Shown piece after piece: positions 9,197-18,205 of a stretch of 64,000 nucleotides of DNA. Position 1 is the stretch's first letter. Each line of letters starts with the position of its first letter. The position numbers and the translations under genes are program-made. The notes under the pieces were generated by a model. The model saw only the letters and a program-made list of their open reading frames with translations, was not told where the DNA came from and made no database searches. Source of the stretch: JAIVJZ01 sp036386515 (GTDB taxonomy: Bacteria; Acidobacteriota; Blastocatellia; Pyrinomonadales; Pyrinomonadaceae); the NCBI GenBank assembly GCA_036386515.1, contig DASVVO010000081.1:1-64000 (forward strand), given 5' to 3'.

Positions 9197-10947
9197 GGCG
9201 TCACCGCCTGCGGCTTTGCGCTCAGGTCGTAGACGAGCGTGACGTTGACTTCGCCCTTCTCCGGCACGGAGACGTTCTGCCTGACGGGCGGGATACTTGC
9301 GCCCAGCGGCGCGGTGGGCGTGGGGCGCACCCAGACGTTCGCCTTGAGTTCGTATTCTCCGGGGGCGAGAGCTTCGAGGACGAAGCGGCCGCGCCCGTCA
9401 ACTTCGACGGCGACGTTTTCCCAGGACGCTCTCACGCCCTCGACGCGCCGCATGGTGACGTAGAGTTGCCCGCCCTCCGGAATCTGCGAGGGCTGGCCGT
9501 CTCGCCGCACTTCGAGTTGGCCGCGCACGACGGCCGTGCCGTAGGCGAGGCGCAGGCGCACGTCCGACACCTGTTCGCCCACGCCGATCTCGATGCCGTC
9601 GCGCTGCTCGGCCGCGCCGCGCTCGACGCGCAGCAGCGCAAAGCCTCGCGGAGACGAGAAGCCGTCGAGCGTGAACTGCGCCTTGCCGGGCGGCAAGCCC
9701 GCGACGTGAAAACTGCCGTCCGGCTGTAAGACCAGGCGCGAAGAGTTGCCCACGGGAAGTTCGTCCGCCGCTCTCGGCTCGGCCGCGACGACGTGGACGT
9801 GCAGCGACACCTGCGCGAGCTTCGCGTGCGCGGCGCGATCCGTCGCGCCTTCGATTGAGGCGATGCCGCGCAAAATTGCGCCGCGCCGCACTTTTACGAC
9901 GAGGCCGTTCAAGTTCTCATCGTCTATCTCGAAGGGGAGGGCTTCGCTGTAGTAGTTGGGCGCGTCCTGCTCGCGCGGGACGACGAAGACGGCGTAGCGA
10001 CCCGGCGGCAGGTTGCCGAAACGAAACTCGCCGGCCGCGTTCGTCTTCGTGGCGTTCCAGCCGCGGTTGCCGATGTGCTTGTCGCCGGGGCTGATCGCGC
10101 CGAAACCGTAGGAGAGGTTGGCGACGGGCTGCCCCGTCTCGGCGTCGAGCATGCGCCCCGAGACCTCGTAAGTTTTGGCGGGCGGCGCGAGCGTGATGTT
10201 CACGCCCGTCACTTCACCCCCCGCGGAGACTTCCACGATCCTGGCCTGCGCTTCTTCGGTGGCGTTCGGATAACAGGTGCGCGTGAGATTCTTGCCCATC
10301 AGCGCGGCTCTCACCGCTCCGCTCTCTTTCTCCTCTCCCAGGCAGACGAGGTAACGACCGGCGGGCAAACCATACAGGCGATAGACGCCGCGATCATCGG
10401 TTTCATCGCGGTAGGCCGCGCCGACGTTGCCTGCGCCGGAGCGCGGGTCGCCGGGATGAAGAAGTTTGAGAGTCTCCGCGATGACGGGTTTGCCGTCGGC
10501 GTCCATGACGCGCCCGGTGATGACGCCGCCGCGCGCCAGCGTGAAGTCTTGATGCTCAAGCGTCTCGCCCGCCTCGATGTTGATCGTACGCGCATCGCCC
10601 CGGCCGCGCGACGAGAGCGCGCCTGCGGGCGTGTAGCCGGGCGCGAGAATGTAGAGTTGATAACTTCCGGCGGGCACGTTCGCCAGGCGGTAGAAGCCGT
10701 CCGCGCCGGTCGTGGCGCGCGCCGCCGCTCTGCGGACGTAACGGTTGAACCCGGCCGGTGTCAGGATGATGCCGACGCCGGGCAGCGGTTGATCGCCGTC
10801 GTTGCCGCCGCCGGTGACGCGCCCCGTGATCGTGGCGGTCTCCTTCGTCTCCTTCGTCTCCTTCGGCGCGGCTTGCGCGAAGGAGGCGATGACGAAGGCG
10901 TCGAGCAGGATGGCGGCGGCCAGGATGATGTGCGAGAGTGTGCGCAT
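9193..10947 (-). CDS. Secreted carboxypeptidase-regulatory-like domain protein (A)
   Basis: A 584-aa paralogue-like partner of the gene downstream. It has an N-terminal signal peptide (MRTLSHIILAAAILLDAFVI, cleavage near SFAQA) followed by a short Lys/Glu/Thr repeat (KETKETKET) and then regulatory-like beta-sandwich repeats. The repeats are marked by ITGRVTGGGNDGDQPLPGVG, ITGRVMDADGKPVI and VSGRMLDAETGQPV, with the recurring lines YRLYGLPAGRYLV and FRFGNLPPGRYAV. There is no visible enzyme active site. It overlaps the next gene by 4 bp, which implies one operon. A role at the cell surface or in the periplasm is inferred from export and domain type. Confidence 0.82.
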   Translation of the reverse strand: MRTLSHIILAAAILLDAFVIASFAQAAPKETKETKETATITGRVTGGGNDGDQPLPGVGIILTPAGFNRYVRRAAARATTGADGFYRLANVPAGSYQLYILAPGYTPAGALSSRGRGDARTINIEAGETLEHQDFTLARGGVITGRVMDADGKPVIAETLKLLHPGDPRSGAGNVGAAYRDETDDRGVYRLYGLPAGRYLVCLGEEKESGAVRAALMGKNLTRTCYPNATEEAQARIVEVSAGGEVTGVNITLAPPAKTYEVSGRMLDAETGQPVANLSYGFGAISPGDKHIGNRGWNATKTNAAGEFRFGNLPPGRYAVFVVPREQDAPNYYSEALPFEIDDENLNGLVVKVRRGAILRGIASIEGATDRAAHAKLAQVSLHVHVVAAEPRAADELPVGNSSRLVLQPDGSFHVAGLPPGKAQFTLDGFSSPRGFALLRVERGAAEQRDGIEIGVGEQVSDVRLRLAYGTAVVRGQLEVRRDGQPSQIPEGGQLYVTMRRVEGVRASWENVAVEVDGRGRFVLEALAPGEYELKANVWVRPTPTAPLGASIPPVRQNVSVPEKGEVNVTLVYDLSAKPQAVTP

Positions 10948-11463
10948 GAGGGCGTGTGCTCCTCTGTGGTGAAGACTGTCGAGGCTGCGGAAGTTGCCCG
11001 TCGTCTGAACGCGCCCGGCGCGCCGCGTGACGCCACGCGCGTCCGGTTCTTCGCGCCGCGCTCAAGCGCGCGACCGTCAGAAGCCTGTCGTGCTCCTTCG
11101 CGCCTGACGGCGACAGCCTACAACCCGTGCCGCCGCGCGCGCAAGAGGTAAAACCCGCGCGCCGCCAAACTCCGCGCGGCGCATGCGGCGCACGCAGCGC
11201 GTTGCACGTCGCGGCGCGGTTGCGAGGCGCGCGCGGCCGCAACTATAATGCGCGTCTATCAGATCGTGAAGCGGCGCGCAAACGTCAGGCGTGCCGACGC
11301 GAGAGCAGCCCACGTTCCAAATTTTGAGAGCAGCCCACGTTCCAATTTTTGTCGCCCCCATCTCCGGCATGAGGCGAAGTTTTCGTATCGCGCGACGCGG
11401 TCGCCCCGGCGCGCGCATCCCGTTAAAATTTTTCACGTTCCGCCACCTAATTGGAGACCACTG
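10948..11463. other. 516-bp divergent intergenic region
   Basis: The region separates a minus-strand operon from a plus-strand peptidase gene and must carry both promoters, but I could not identify convincing -35/-10 pairs by eye. It contains the 25-bp tandem duplication listed separately at 11301-11350. Reading frames crossing it are shadow frames of GC-rich DNA. Confidence 0.5.
11301..11350. repeat. 25-bp tandem duplication
   Basis: The unit GAGAGCAGCCCACGTTCCAA plus an A/T tail occurs twice head to tail (11301-11325 and 11326-11350), with one or two differences in the A/T tail. It lies about 115 bp before the peptidase start and could be a duplicated regulator site or a simple slippage product. 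Confidence 0.8.
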
Positions 11464-13590
11464 ATGAAGAAGCTGCTGTTCATGCTCGCGCTCTGCGGCG
11501 CGTTAATCTCACTCAGTCACACGGACATCATGGCACAAGCTAACCAGCACCCACCCGCGCCGCCGACGGCCAGGAAAGTCGCCAAAAGTCAGACCTTTCA
11601 CGGCGAGACGCTGAACGACGACTACTTCTGGCTGCGCGAAAAAACCGACAAGGAAGTTATCTCTTATCTCGAAGCCGAAAACGCCTACACCGATGCGTTG
11701 ATGAAAGGCACGGAAGCCCTCCAGGAGAAGCTCTATCAAGAGATGCTCGGGCGCATCAAACAGACGGACGCCAACGTCCCTTACCGGCAAGACGGTTACT
11801 ACTACTACTCGCGCACCGAGACGGGCAAGCAATACCCCATCTTCGCGCGCAAGAAGGGCGCGCTGACCGCCCCCGAAGAGATCACGCTCGATCTCAACGA
11901 ACTGGCGAAGGGGCAGAAGTACACCGCCATCGCCACCTACGCCGTCAGCGACGACACCAACCTCCTCGCCTACTCGCACGACACGACCGGCTTTCGCGAA
12001 TACTTCCTCCGCATCAAAGACCTGCGCACCGGGAAACTTCTGCCCGACGACATCGGCAAAGTCTCCAGCGCGTTTTGGGCTGACGCCAGGACTCTCTTCT
12101 ACATCACCGAGGACGCCGCCAAACGCCCGCATCGCCTCTATCGCCACACGCTCGGCGACCCCAAAGACAAGGACGTGCTCGTCTACGAGGAGAAGGACGA
12201 ACTCTATCGTCTCGGCGCGCGCCGCTCGCGCAGCCGCCAGTACATCTTCATCGCTGTCGGCAGTTCGAACAACACGGAGTATCGCTACCTGCGCGCCGAC
12301 CGTCCGGCCGAGCCTTTCAAAATGATCGCGGCGCGCGAGGGGCAGCACGAGTATTATCCCGACCATCACGGCGACCGTTTCTACATCCTGACGAACGACC
12401 AGGGGCGCGGCTTTCGCGTCGTCACCGCGCCCGTCTCAGACCCGCAGCCGAAGAACTGGAAAGAGTTCATCGCGCACCGCAAGGGCGTGACGCTCGAATC
12501 CCAGTCGATCTTCCGCGACCACTACGTCCTCTCCGAGCGCGATCAGGGTTTGCAAAAAGTGCGCGTCATCGACCTCAAGACGAACGCCTCGCACTACCTC
12601 GAATTTCCCGAACCCGTCTATTCGGCGAACGTCAACTTCACGCCCGAGTTCGATACGACGACGCTGCGCTTCAGCTATCAATCATTCACCACGCCGCCAA
12701 GCACCTACGACTACGACATGCGCGCCCGCAAGCGCGAACTGCTCAAGCAACTCGAAGTGCTGGGCGGCTACGACGCGACGAAGTACGGCTCCGAGCGCAC
12801 CTTCGCCGTCGCCGCCGACGGCGTCCGCGTTCCCGTCTCGCTCTATTACCGCAAAGACCTGCGCAAGGCCGCGACGCCCCAGGCGATGCTCCTCGGCGCT
12901 TACGGCTCTTACGGTATCCCGACGAACGTCGGCTTCAACTCCAACCGCCTCTCGCTCATCGACCGCGGCGTCGTCTACGCCATCGCGCACATCCGCGGCG
13001 GCGGCGACCTCGGCCGTGAGTGGCACGACGAAGGCAAGATGATGAAGAAGAAGAACACCTTCACCGACTTCGTCGCCGCCGCCGAACATTTGATCAAAGA
13101 GAAGTACACGGCGAAGGATCGGCTCGTCATCACGGGCGGCAGCGCGGGCGGGCTGTTGATGGGCGCGGTGGCGAACATGCGCCCCGATCTGTTCAAGGCC
13201 ATCGTCACCTACGTGCCCTTCGTCGATGTCATCAACACGATGACGGACGCGTCGCTCCCGCTGACCGTGCAGGAGTATCTCGAATGGGGCAACCCGAGCG
13301 ACAAAGAAGCCTACGCCTACATGAAGTCTTACAGTCCTTACGACAACATCGAGGCCAAAGAGTACCCGGCGATGCTCGTCAAGACTTCCCTGAACGATAG
13401 TCAGGTGATGTACTGGGAACCGGCGAAGTACGTCGCCAAGCTGCGCGCGATGAAGACGGACAAGAACCCGCTCTTGATGAAGATCAACATGGGCGCGGGA
13501 CACGGCGGCGCGTCCGGCCGTTACGACGCCCTGCGCGAAACGGCCTTCGACTACGCCTTCATTTTGCAGCAGTTCGGCATCACGAATTAA
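11464..13590 (+). CDS. Secreted prolyl oligopeptidase family serine peptidase (S9)
   Basis: A 708-aa S9A peptidase that cleaves short peptides, closest in layout to oligopeptidase B/prolyl endopeptidase: an N-terminal seven-bladed propeller followed by an alpha/beta-hydrolase domain. The catalytic residues are recognisable: Ser560 in GGSAGG, Asp645 in SLNDSQV and His680 in GAGHGG. A signal peptide (MKKLLFMLALCGALIS...IMAQ) indicates export, so it probably processes peptides in the periplasm. Start 11464 is preferred over upstream in-frame codons because GGAG lies 7-8 nt before it and the signal peptide begins there. It is followed by a strong inverted repeat. Confidence 0.95.
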   Translation: MKKLLFMLALCGALISLSHTDIMAQANQHPPAPPTARKVAKSQTFHGETLNDDYFWLREKTDKEVISYLEAENAYTDALMKGTEALQEKLYQEMLGRIKQTDANVPYRQDGYYYYSRTETGKQYPIFARKKGALTAPEEITLDLNELAKGQKYTAIATYAVSDDTNLLAYSHDTTGFREYFLRIKDLRTGKLLPDDIGKVSSAFWADARTLFYITEDAAKRPHRLYRHTLGDPKDKDVLVYEEKDELYRLGARRSRSRQYIFIAVGSSNNTEYRYLRADRPAEPFKMIAAREGQHEYYPDHHGDRFYILTNDQGRGFRVVTAPVSDPQPKNWKEFIAHRKGVTLESQSIFRDHYVLSERDQGLQKVRVIDLKTNASHYLEFPEPVYSANVNFTPEFDTTTLRFSYQSFTTPPSTYDYDMRARKRELLKQLEVLGGYDATKYGSERTFAVAADGVRVPVSLYYRKDLRKAATPQAMLLGAYGSYGIPTNVGFNSNRLSLIDRGVVYAIAHIRGGGDLGREWHDEGKMMKKKNTFTDFVAAAEHLIKEKYTAKDRLVITGGSAGGLLMGAVANMRPDLFKAIVTYVPFVDVINTMTDASLPLTVQEYLEWGNPSDKEAYAYMKSYSPYDNIEAKEYPAMLVKTSLNDSQVMYWEPAKYVAKLRAMKTDKNPLLMKINMGAGHGGASGRYDALRETAFDYAFILQQFGITN

Positions 13591-13599
13591 AGAGTTGAA

Positions 13600-13678
13600 G
13601 CCGTCGAGCGCGAAATCGCCCATCGTCACCGGAAACTGCTTTTCTCTGGTGACGATGGGCGATTTCGCGCTCGGCGGC
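13600..13678. terminator. Long hairpin between convergent genes
   Basis: The arms 13600-13630 and 13648-13678 are 31 nt each with a single mismatch and a 17-nt loop. It lies between the convergent peptidase and PilZ genes and ends 4 bp from the PilZ stop, so it probably serves as a bidirectional terminator. The stem is much longer than a classical intrinsic terminator and is GC-rich, with a short TTTT only on the plus side. Confidence 0.7.
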
Positions 13679-13681
13679 TTT

Positions 13682-14152
13682 TCAGGCTTCGCGGAGGTGG
13701 AGCGTGTCCCTGCGCCGGTCGGCTTGCGGGAGCGTGCGCAGGTGCGCCACGTAGCGTTCGCGGTCGTCGTCGCTCATTTCTTCGATGCGGACGCCGACGA
13801 GATAGCCTTCGCCCGCGCTCTCTCCGTCGAGTTGCTCGAAGCGCGCGGCCGTGGCGATCAAACTCACCGCGCCGCCGGGGAGTTCGAGCGTGATCGAGAG
13901 CCGGTTCTCTTCGAGCGTGAGATAGTCGCCGCCGATGCGGATGGAGGGCACGACCAGATTGAGGCCGCTTTCGCCGAGGTCGCGCGTGCGCCCCGCGAGA
14001 GCCGCCGTCGGCTTCGCGCCCGGCTTCGCGCCGGCGATGGAGACGTTGAACGGGATGCGGGCGGCGTAACGCGCGTTGCGGCGATGCGCGCTGCGCCGCT
14101 CGGTGACATACTCGCGCAATAACGCCGAGGCTTTGTTTCTTAATCCTTCCAT
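13682..14152 (-). CDS. PilZ-domain protein
   Basis: This 156-aa protein has the PilZ signature for cyclic di-GMP binding. An RxxxR-type motif occurs in RRNARYAARIPFNV (about residues 24-37), and D/NxSxxG occurs as DLGESGLNL (about 58-66). The remainder forms the expected beta-barrel plus C-terminal helix. It contains a short Ala/Lys/Pro linker between the two motifs. It probably acts as a cytoplasmic c-di-GMP receptor affecting motility or surface behaviour; the target is not visible. GGAGG lies 10 nt upstream of the ATG. Confidence 0.88.
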   Translation of the reverse strand: MEGLRNKASALLREYVTERRSAHRRNARYAARIPFNVSIAGAKPGAKPTAALAGRTRDLGESGLNLVVPSIRIGGDYLTLEENRLSITLELPGGAVSLIATAARFEQLDGESAGEGYLVGVRIEEMSDDDRERYVAHLRTLPQADRRRDTLHLREA

Positions 14153-14659
14153 GATCGCGAGGCCTCCTTAAAATGCAATAAGGTGTCGGGATTGGCTCGC
14201 GCCGGTTGAAGCGCAACCGGCGACGCGGCTCCAAGGGGGCTAGTATCGGGGAAGACCATCCGGCTGGCGCAGACATCATAACATCGCCCGCCGAGATCGC
14301 GGCAACCATCCCGGCGGCAGGTTGATCCCGGCGCGCCGCCGGTTTATCCCGTAACCTGTCCGCGCCCTCCCCGCCGTGCGCGCGTCTGCCGCGTCGCGCC
14401 TCTGCCGCCGCCGTCTCGCCGGGGGCGATGAAAAAAACCTCGCGTTGCGCGGCGGGCGCGGGTAATGATATTTTGCTTGCTATTCAGCCGTCTCTAAATT
14501 TGTTGTTTCCCGTAAGATTTTTTCATGCCGCCTCGGATTCGTTGTCACTCAACTTGCGCTCCGTTCGCCCCGACCTTCTAGCGCGCGTGCCTGCAACTAA
14601 CATCCGCTCGCTGCGTACTACAACGACATCGCCTTTTCACTTCAGGAGAAATCACCCGC
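14153..14659. other. 507-bp divergent intergenic region
   Basis: It separates the PilZ gene (minus) from the BNR-repeat gene (plus). There is an AT-richer patch around 14462-14530 that may hold the promoter of the BNR gene, and an AGGAGA Shine-Dalgarno at its right end. No repeat or small gene is recognised. Confidence 0.45.
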
Positions 14660-17600
14660 ATGCGCCCATACGCCACGACCATCAAACCGCTCCCCCTCGC
14701 CCTGCTGCGCCTCTCGCTGCTCGCGCTGTGTCTGTGCGCGCTCGCGCCCGCGCCGCGCGCGCAGGAAGAGAAGCAGACGGAGAGAGAGGCCGTCGAGCGA
14801 GCGAAACAGGAAGAAGCTAAGAAGGCCGAAACCGAGAAGCCGAAAACCGACGAGACGAAGAAAGCCGAAGAGGCGAAGAAGCCCGCCGACCCCATGTCCA
14901 CGCCCACCTTCGCCGGCTTGCGGATGCGGCTCATCGGCCCGGCCTTCACCTCCGGGCGCATCGTCGGCATCGCCGTCGATCCGAAGGACAAGAGCCGTTA
15001 TTACGTGGCCGCGGCCTCCGGCGGCGTCTGGAAGACCGTGAACGCGGGCACGACCTGGACGCCCATCTTCGACAATGAAGGTTCTTACTCGATCGGCGTC
15101 GTCGTGCTCGACCCGAAGAACCCGCTCACGGTCTGGGTCGGCACGGGCGAGAACAACAGCCAGCGCAGCGTCTCCTACGGCAACGGCGTCTATCGCTCGG
15201 ACGACGGCGGGAGGAATTGGAAAAACGTCGGCCTCAAAACCTCCGAGCACATCGGGCGCATCGTCATCGACCCGCGCGACTCGAACACCGTCTACGTCGC
15301 CGCGCAGGGGCCGCTCTGGGGCGCGGGCGGCGAGCGTGGTCTTTATAAAACGACCGACAACGGCAAGACGTGGAATCAAATTCTGAAGATCAGCGAGAAC
15401 ACCGGCGTCACGGATGTCGTGCTTGATCCCAACAACCCCGACACGCTCTACGCCGCCGCCTACCAACGCCGCCGCCACGTCTTCACGATGATCAACGGCG
15501 GCCCCGAGAGCGCGCTCTACAAATCCACGGACGCGGGCGCGACGTGGAACAAACTCACGCGCGGCCTGCCCACTTCCGACATCGGCCGCATCGGCCTCGC
15601 CATCTCGCCCGTCGATACGAACGTCATCTACGCGACCGTGGAGGCGGCCGACAAAAAAGGCGGCATCTTTCGTTCGACGGACAGGGGCGGCAACTGGGAA
15701 CGCCGGAACGAGTTCGACACCACGGCCATGTACTACTCGCAAATCCACGCCGACCCGAAAGAGCTTGAACGCATCTACGTGATGAACGTCTTTGCGATGG
15801 TCTCGAACGACGGCGGCAAGACCTTGCAGCGGCTCGGCGAACGCTCGAAGCACGTCGATAATCACTACCTCTGGATCAATCCCGACAACACGAACCACTA
15901 CCTCATCGGCTCGGACGGCGGCGTCTATGAAAGTCACGACCGCGCCGCGACGTGGGACTTCGTCGAGAATCTGCCGATCACGCAGTTCTACGACGTGACG
16001 ACCGACAACGCCACGCCCTTCTACAACGTCTACGGCGGCACGCAGGACAACTTCAGCGTCGGCGGCCCAGCGCGCACGCGCAGCGCGTCCGGCATCACGA
16101 ACGCCGACTGGTTCGTCACGCAGGGCGGCGATGGTTTCCGCTCACAGGTTGACCCGACCGACCCGAACATCGTCTACGCCGAATATCAACACGGCGGCCT
16201 CGCGCGCTTCGACAAGCGCACGGGCGAGCGCGTCGGCATCCAGCCCGCCACCGGGCGCGGCGAAGACCCCTTGCGCCTCAACTGGGACGTGCCTTTCATC
16301 ATCAGCCCGCACCTCCACACGCGCCTCTACTTCGCCGCCAACCGCCTCTATCGCTCGGACGATCGCGGCGACAGTTGGACGGTCGTGAGCGGCGAACTCT
16401 CGCGCGCGCTCGACCGCGACAAGTTGCCCGTGATGGGCAGGGTGTGGGGCGTTGACGCCGTCGCGCGCCACGCTTCGACAGCGTTTTACGGCAACGCTTC
16501 CGCGCTCGCCGAGTCGCAGCAGAAAGAGGGCTTGATCTACGTCGGCAGCGACGACGGCTTGATGCAGGTGACCGAGGACGGCGGCAAGAACTGGCGCAAG
16601 ATTGAGAAGTTCCCCGGCGTGCCCGACATGGCCTACGTCTCGCGCGTCGTCACCTCCAACCACGACGCCAACACCGTCTACGCCTCTTTCGACAACCACT
16701 GGAACGCCGACTTCGCGCCCTATCTTTTGAAGTCCACGGACGCGGGGCGCACTTGGGTTTCGCTCAAGGGCGACCTGCCCGCGAACGTCCCCGTGCTCGC
16801 CATCGCGGAGGATCACGCGAACCCGAATTTGTTGTTCGCGGGCACGGAGTTCGGCGTCTTCTTCTCCGTGAACGGCGGCGCGAAGTGGATTCAACTCAAG
16901 GGCAATTTCCCGACCATCGCCGTGCGCGACCTCGCCATCCAGCGACGCGAAAACGATCTCGTCATCGGCACGTTCGGGCGCGGCATCTACGTGCTCGACA
17001 ACTATGCGCCGCTGCGTCTGGTCTCGGCCGAGATGCTGCGCGGCGAGAGCTTTTTGTTCCCCGTCAAAGACGCGCTCATGTACATCCAGTCGCAGCCCCT
17101 CGGCGGGCGCGGCAAGGTCTTTCAGGGCGAATCTTTTTACACCGCGGAGAACCCGCCCTTCGGCGCAACCTTCACCTACTATCTGAAAGAGACGATCAAG
17201 ACGCGCAAAGTGCGCCGGCAGGAATCGGAGAAGGAGGCCGAGCGTCGGAACACGACCGTCGGGCTTCCGACCGGCGAAGACTTGCGCGCGGAGGAAGAGG
17301 AAGAGGCGCCCGTCGTCATCCTGACCGTGACGGATGCCTCCGGGCGCGTCGTGCGCCGTTTGACGGGGGCAGTCACGGCCGGAATGCAGCGCGTGACGTG
17401 GGACTTGCGTTCGCCCGCGCCGACCCTCAGCGCGCCGCCCGCGCCCGACGCCGAGGCCGACCCGTTCTTTGAAGCCCCGGCGGGGCCGCTCGTCATGCCC
17501 GGCGCGTATAAGGTTTCGCTGGCGAAGCGCGTCGGCGGCGTCCTGACGCCGCTCGGCGCGCCGCAAACGTTCAACGTCGTGGTCGAAGGACAGTCGGGCA

Positions 17601-18088
17601 TGTCGGCCGGCGACCGCACCGCGCTCGTCGAGTTTCAACAGAAGGTCGCGCGGCTGCAACGCGCCGTGGCGGGCGCGCTGGAAACCGCCAACTCGCTCAA
17701 GCCCCGGCTCGTCTCGATCCGCCGCGCCCTGCTCGATACGCCGTCGGCGGGCGACAAGTTGCTGGACGACGCGGCGGCGATTGACCGCCGCGTCAACGAC
17801 ATTCTGCGCTCGCTTCGCGGCGACACGACCCTGCGCGCCCGCAACCAGAACACGCCGCCTTCGATCAGCGACCGCGTCGGCCAGATCGTCGGCGAACAGC
17901 GGATGTCTATCGCCCGCCCCACGGGGACGCACGCCGCGCAGTACGCCGTGGCCGCGCAGGAGTTCGAAACCGTGCTCGCCTCCTTGCGCGCCCTCATCGA
18001 AGGCGACCTCGCCCGCCTGGAAAAGGCGATGGAAGCCGCGGGCGCGCCGCACACGCCGGGACGCATCCCGGAGTGGAGAGAGAACTAG
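14660..18088 (+). CDS. Large secreted BNR/VPS10 (sortilin-like) repeat protein
   Basis: This 1142-aa exported protein has a signal peptide (LLRLSLLALCLCALAPAPRAQ) and a charged, low-complexity Lys/Glu segment (about residues 35-75). A long beta-propeller region follows, made of BNR/Asp-box repeats: WKTVNAGTTWTP, YRSDDGGRNWKN, YKTTDNGKTWNQ, YKSTDAGATWNK, FRSTDRGGNWER, YRSDDRGDSWTV, LKSTDAGRTWVS. Such proteins are called VPS10/sortilin-like or glycosyl-hydrolase-like in annotation, but Asp-boxes are structural and no catalytic triad for a sialidase is obvious. The C-terminal 250 residues contain a FlgD-like segment (VTDASGRVVRRLTG) followed by helices. It is likely a surface or periplasmic binding protein. 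AGGAGA precedes the ATG by about 10 nt. Confidence 0.88.
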   Translation: MRPYATTIKPLPLALLRLSLLALCLCALAPAPRAQEEKQTEREAVERAKQEEAKKAETEKPKTDETKKAEEAKKPADPMSTPTFAGLRMRLIGPAFTSGRIVGIAVDPKDKSRYYVAAASGGVWKTVNAGTTWTPIFDNEGSYSIGVVVLDPKNPLTVWVGTGENNSQRSVSYGNGVYRSDDGGRNWKNVGLKTSEHIGRIVIDPRDSNTVYVAAQGPLWGAGGERGLYKTTDNGKTWNQILKISENTGVTDVVLDPNNPDTLYAAAYQRRRHVFTMINGGPESALYKSTDAGATWNKLTRGLPTSDIGRIGLAISPVDTNVIYATVEAADKKGGIFRSTDRGGNWERRNEFDTTAMYYSQIHADPKELERIYVMNVFAMVSNDGGKTLQRLGERSKHVDNHYLWINPDNTNHYLIGSDGGVYESHDRAATWDFVENLPITQFYDVTTDNATPFYNVYGGTQDNFSVGGPARTRSASGITNADWFVTQGGDGFRSQVDPTDPNIVYAEYQHGGLARFDKRTGERVGIQPATGRGEDPLRLNWDVPFIISPHLHTRLYFAANRLYRSDDRGDSWTVVSGELSRALDRDKLPVMGRVWGVDAVARHASTAFYGNASALAESQQKEGLIYVGSDDGLMQVTEDGGKNWRKIEKFPGVPDMAYVSRVVTSNHDANTVYASFDNHWNADFAPYLLKSTDAGRTWVSLKGDLPANVPVLAIAEDHANPNLLFAGTEFGVFFSVNGGAKWIQLKGNFPTIAVRDLAIQRRENDLVIGTFGRGIYVLDNYAPLRLVSAEMLRGESFLFPVKDALMYIQSQPLGGRGKVFQGESFYTAENPPFGATFTYYLKETIKTRKVRRQESEKEAERRNTTVGLPTGEDLRAEEEEEAPVVILTVTDASGRVVRRLTGAVTAGMQRVTWDLRSPAPTLSAPPAPDAEADPFFEAPAGPLVMPGAYKVSLAKRVGGVLTPLGAPQTFNVVVEGQSGMSAGDRTALVEFQQKVARLQRAVAGALETANSLKPRLVSIRRALLDTPSAGDKLLDDAAAIDRRVNDILRSLRGDTTLRARNQNTPPSISDRVGQIVGEQRMSIARPTGTHAAQYAVAAQEFETVLASLRALIEGDLARLEKAMEAAGAPHTPGRIPEWREN

Positions 18089-18092
18089 AAAT

Positions 18093-18190
18093 AAGGGATG
18101 AGGGCGGAGGGATGAGGGATGAATCAGGAAAAGCGCTCAAGAGATTGAATGCCTTCTTGTTCATCCCTCATCCCTCCGCCCTCATCCCTT
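18093..18190. repeat. Paired-word hairpin (GGATGAGG family)
   Basis: The arms 18093-18122 and 18161-18190 are perfect 30-nt reverse complements made of GGATGAGG/GCGGAGG words. It occupies the gap between the BNR-protein stop and the Shine-Dalgarno of the M28 peptidase gene, so the two genes could still be cotranscribed through it. Confidence 0.88.
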
Positions 18191-18205
18191 CAAAGGGGTA
18201 GTTTT

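Noticed and set aside
10075..11151. 358-codon plus-strand frame
   Set aside because: It is antisense to the regulatory-like-domain gene and runs into the intergenic region without any coding signal.
14428..14820. 130-codon plus-strand frame before the BNR gene
   Set aside because: It overlaps the BNR gene's start in another frame, has no Shine-Dalgarno and a low-complexity Ala/Arg-rich translation.
16142..18052. 636-codon minus-strand frame
   Set aside because: It lies entirely opposite the BNR-repeat gene, which has a signal peptide and clear domain repeats; the antisense frame has neither.
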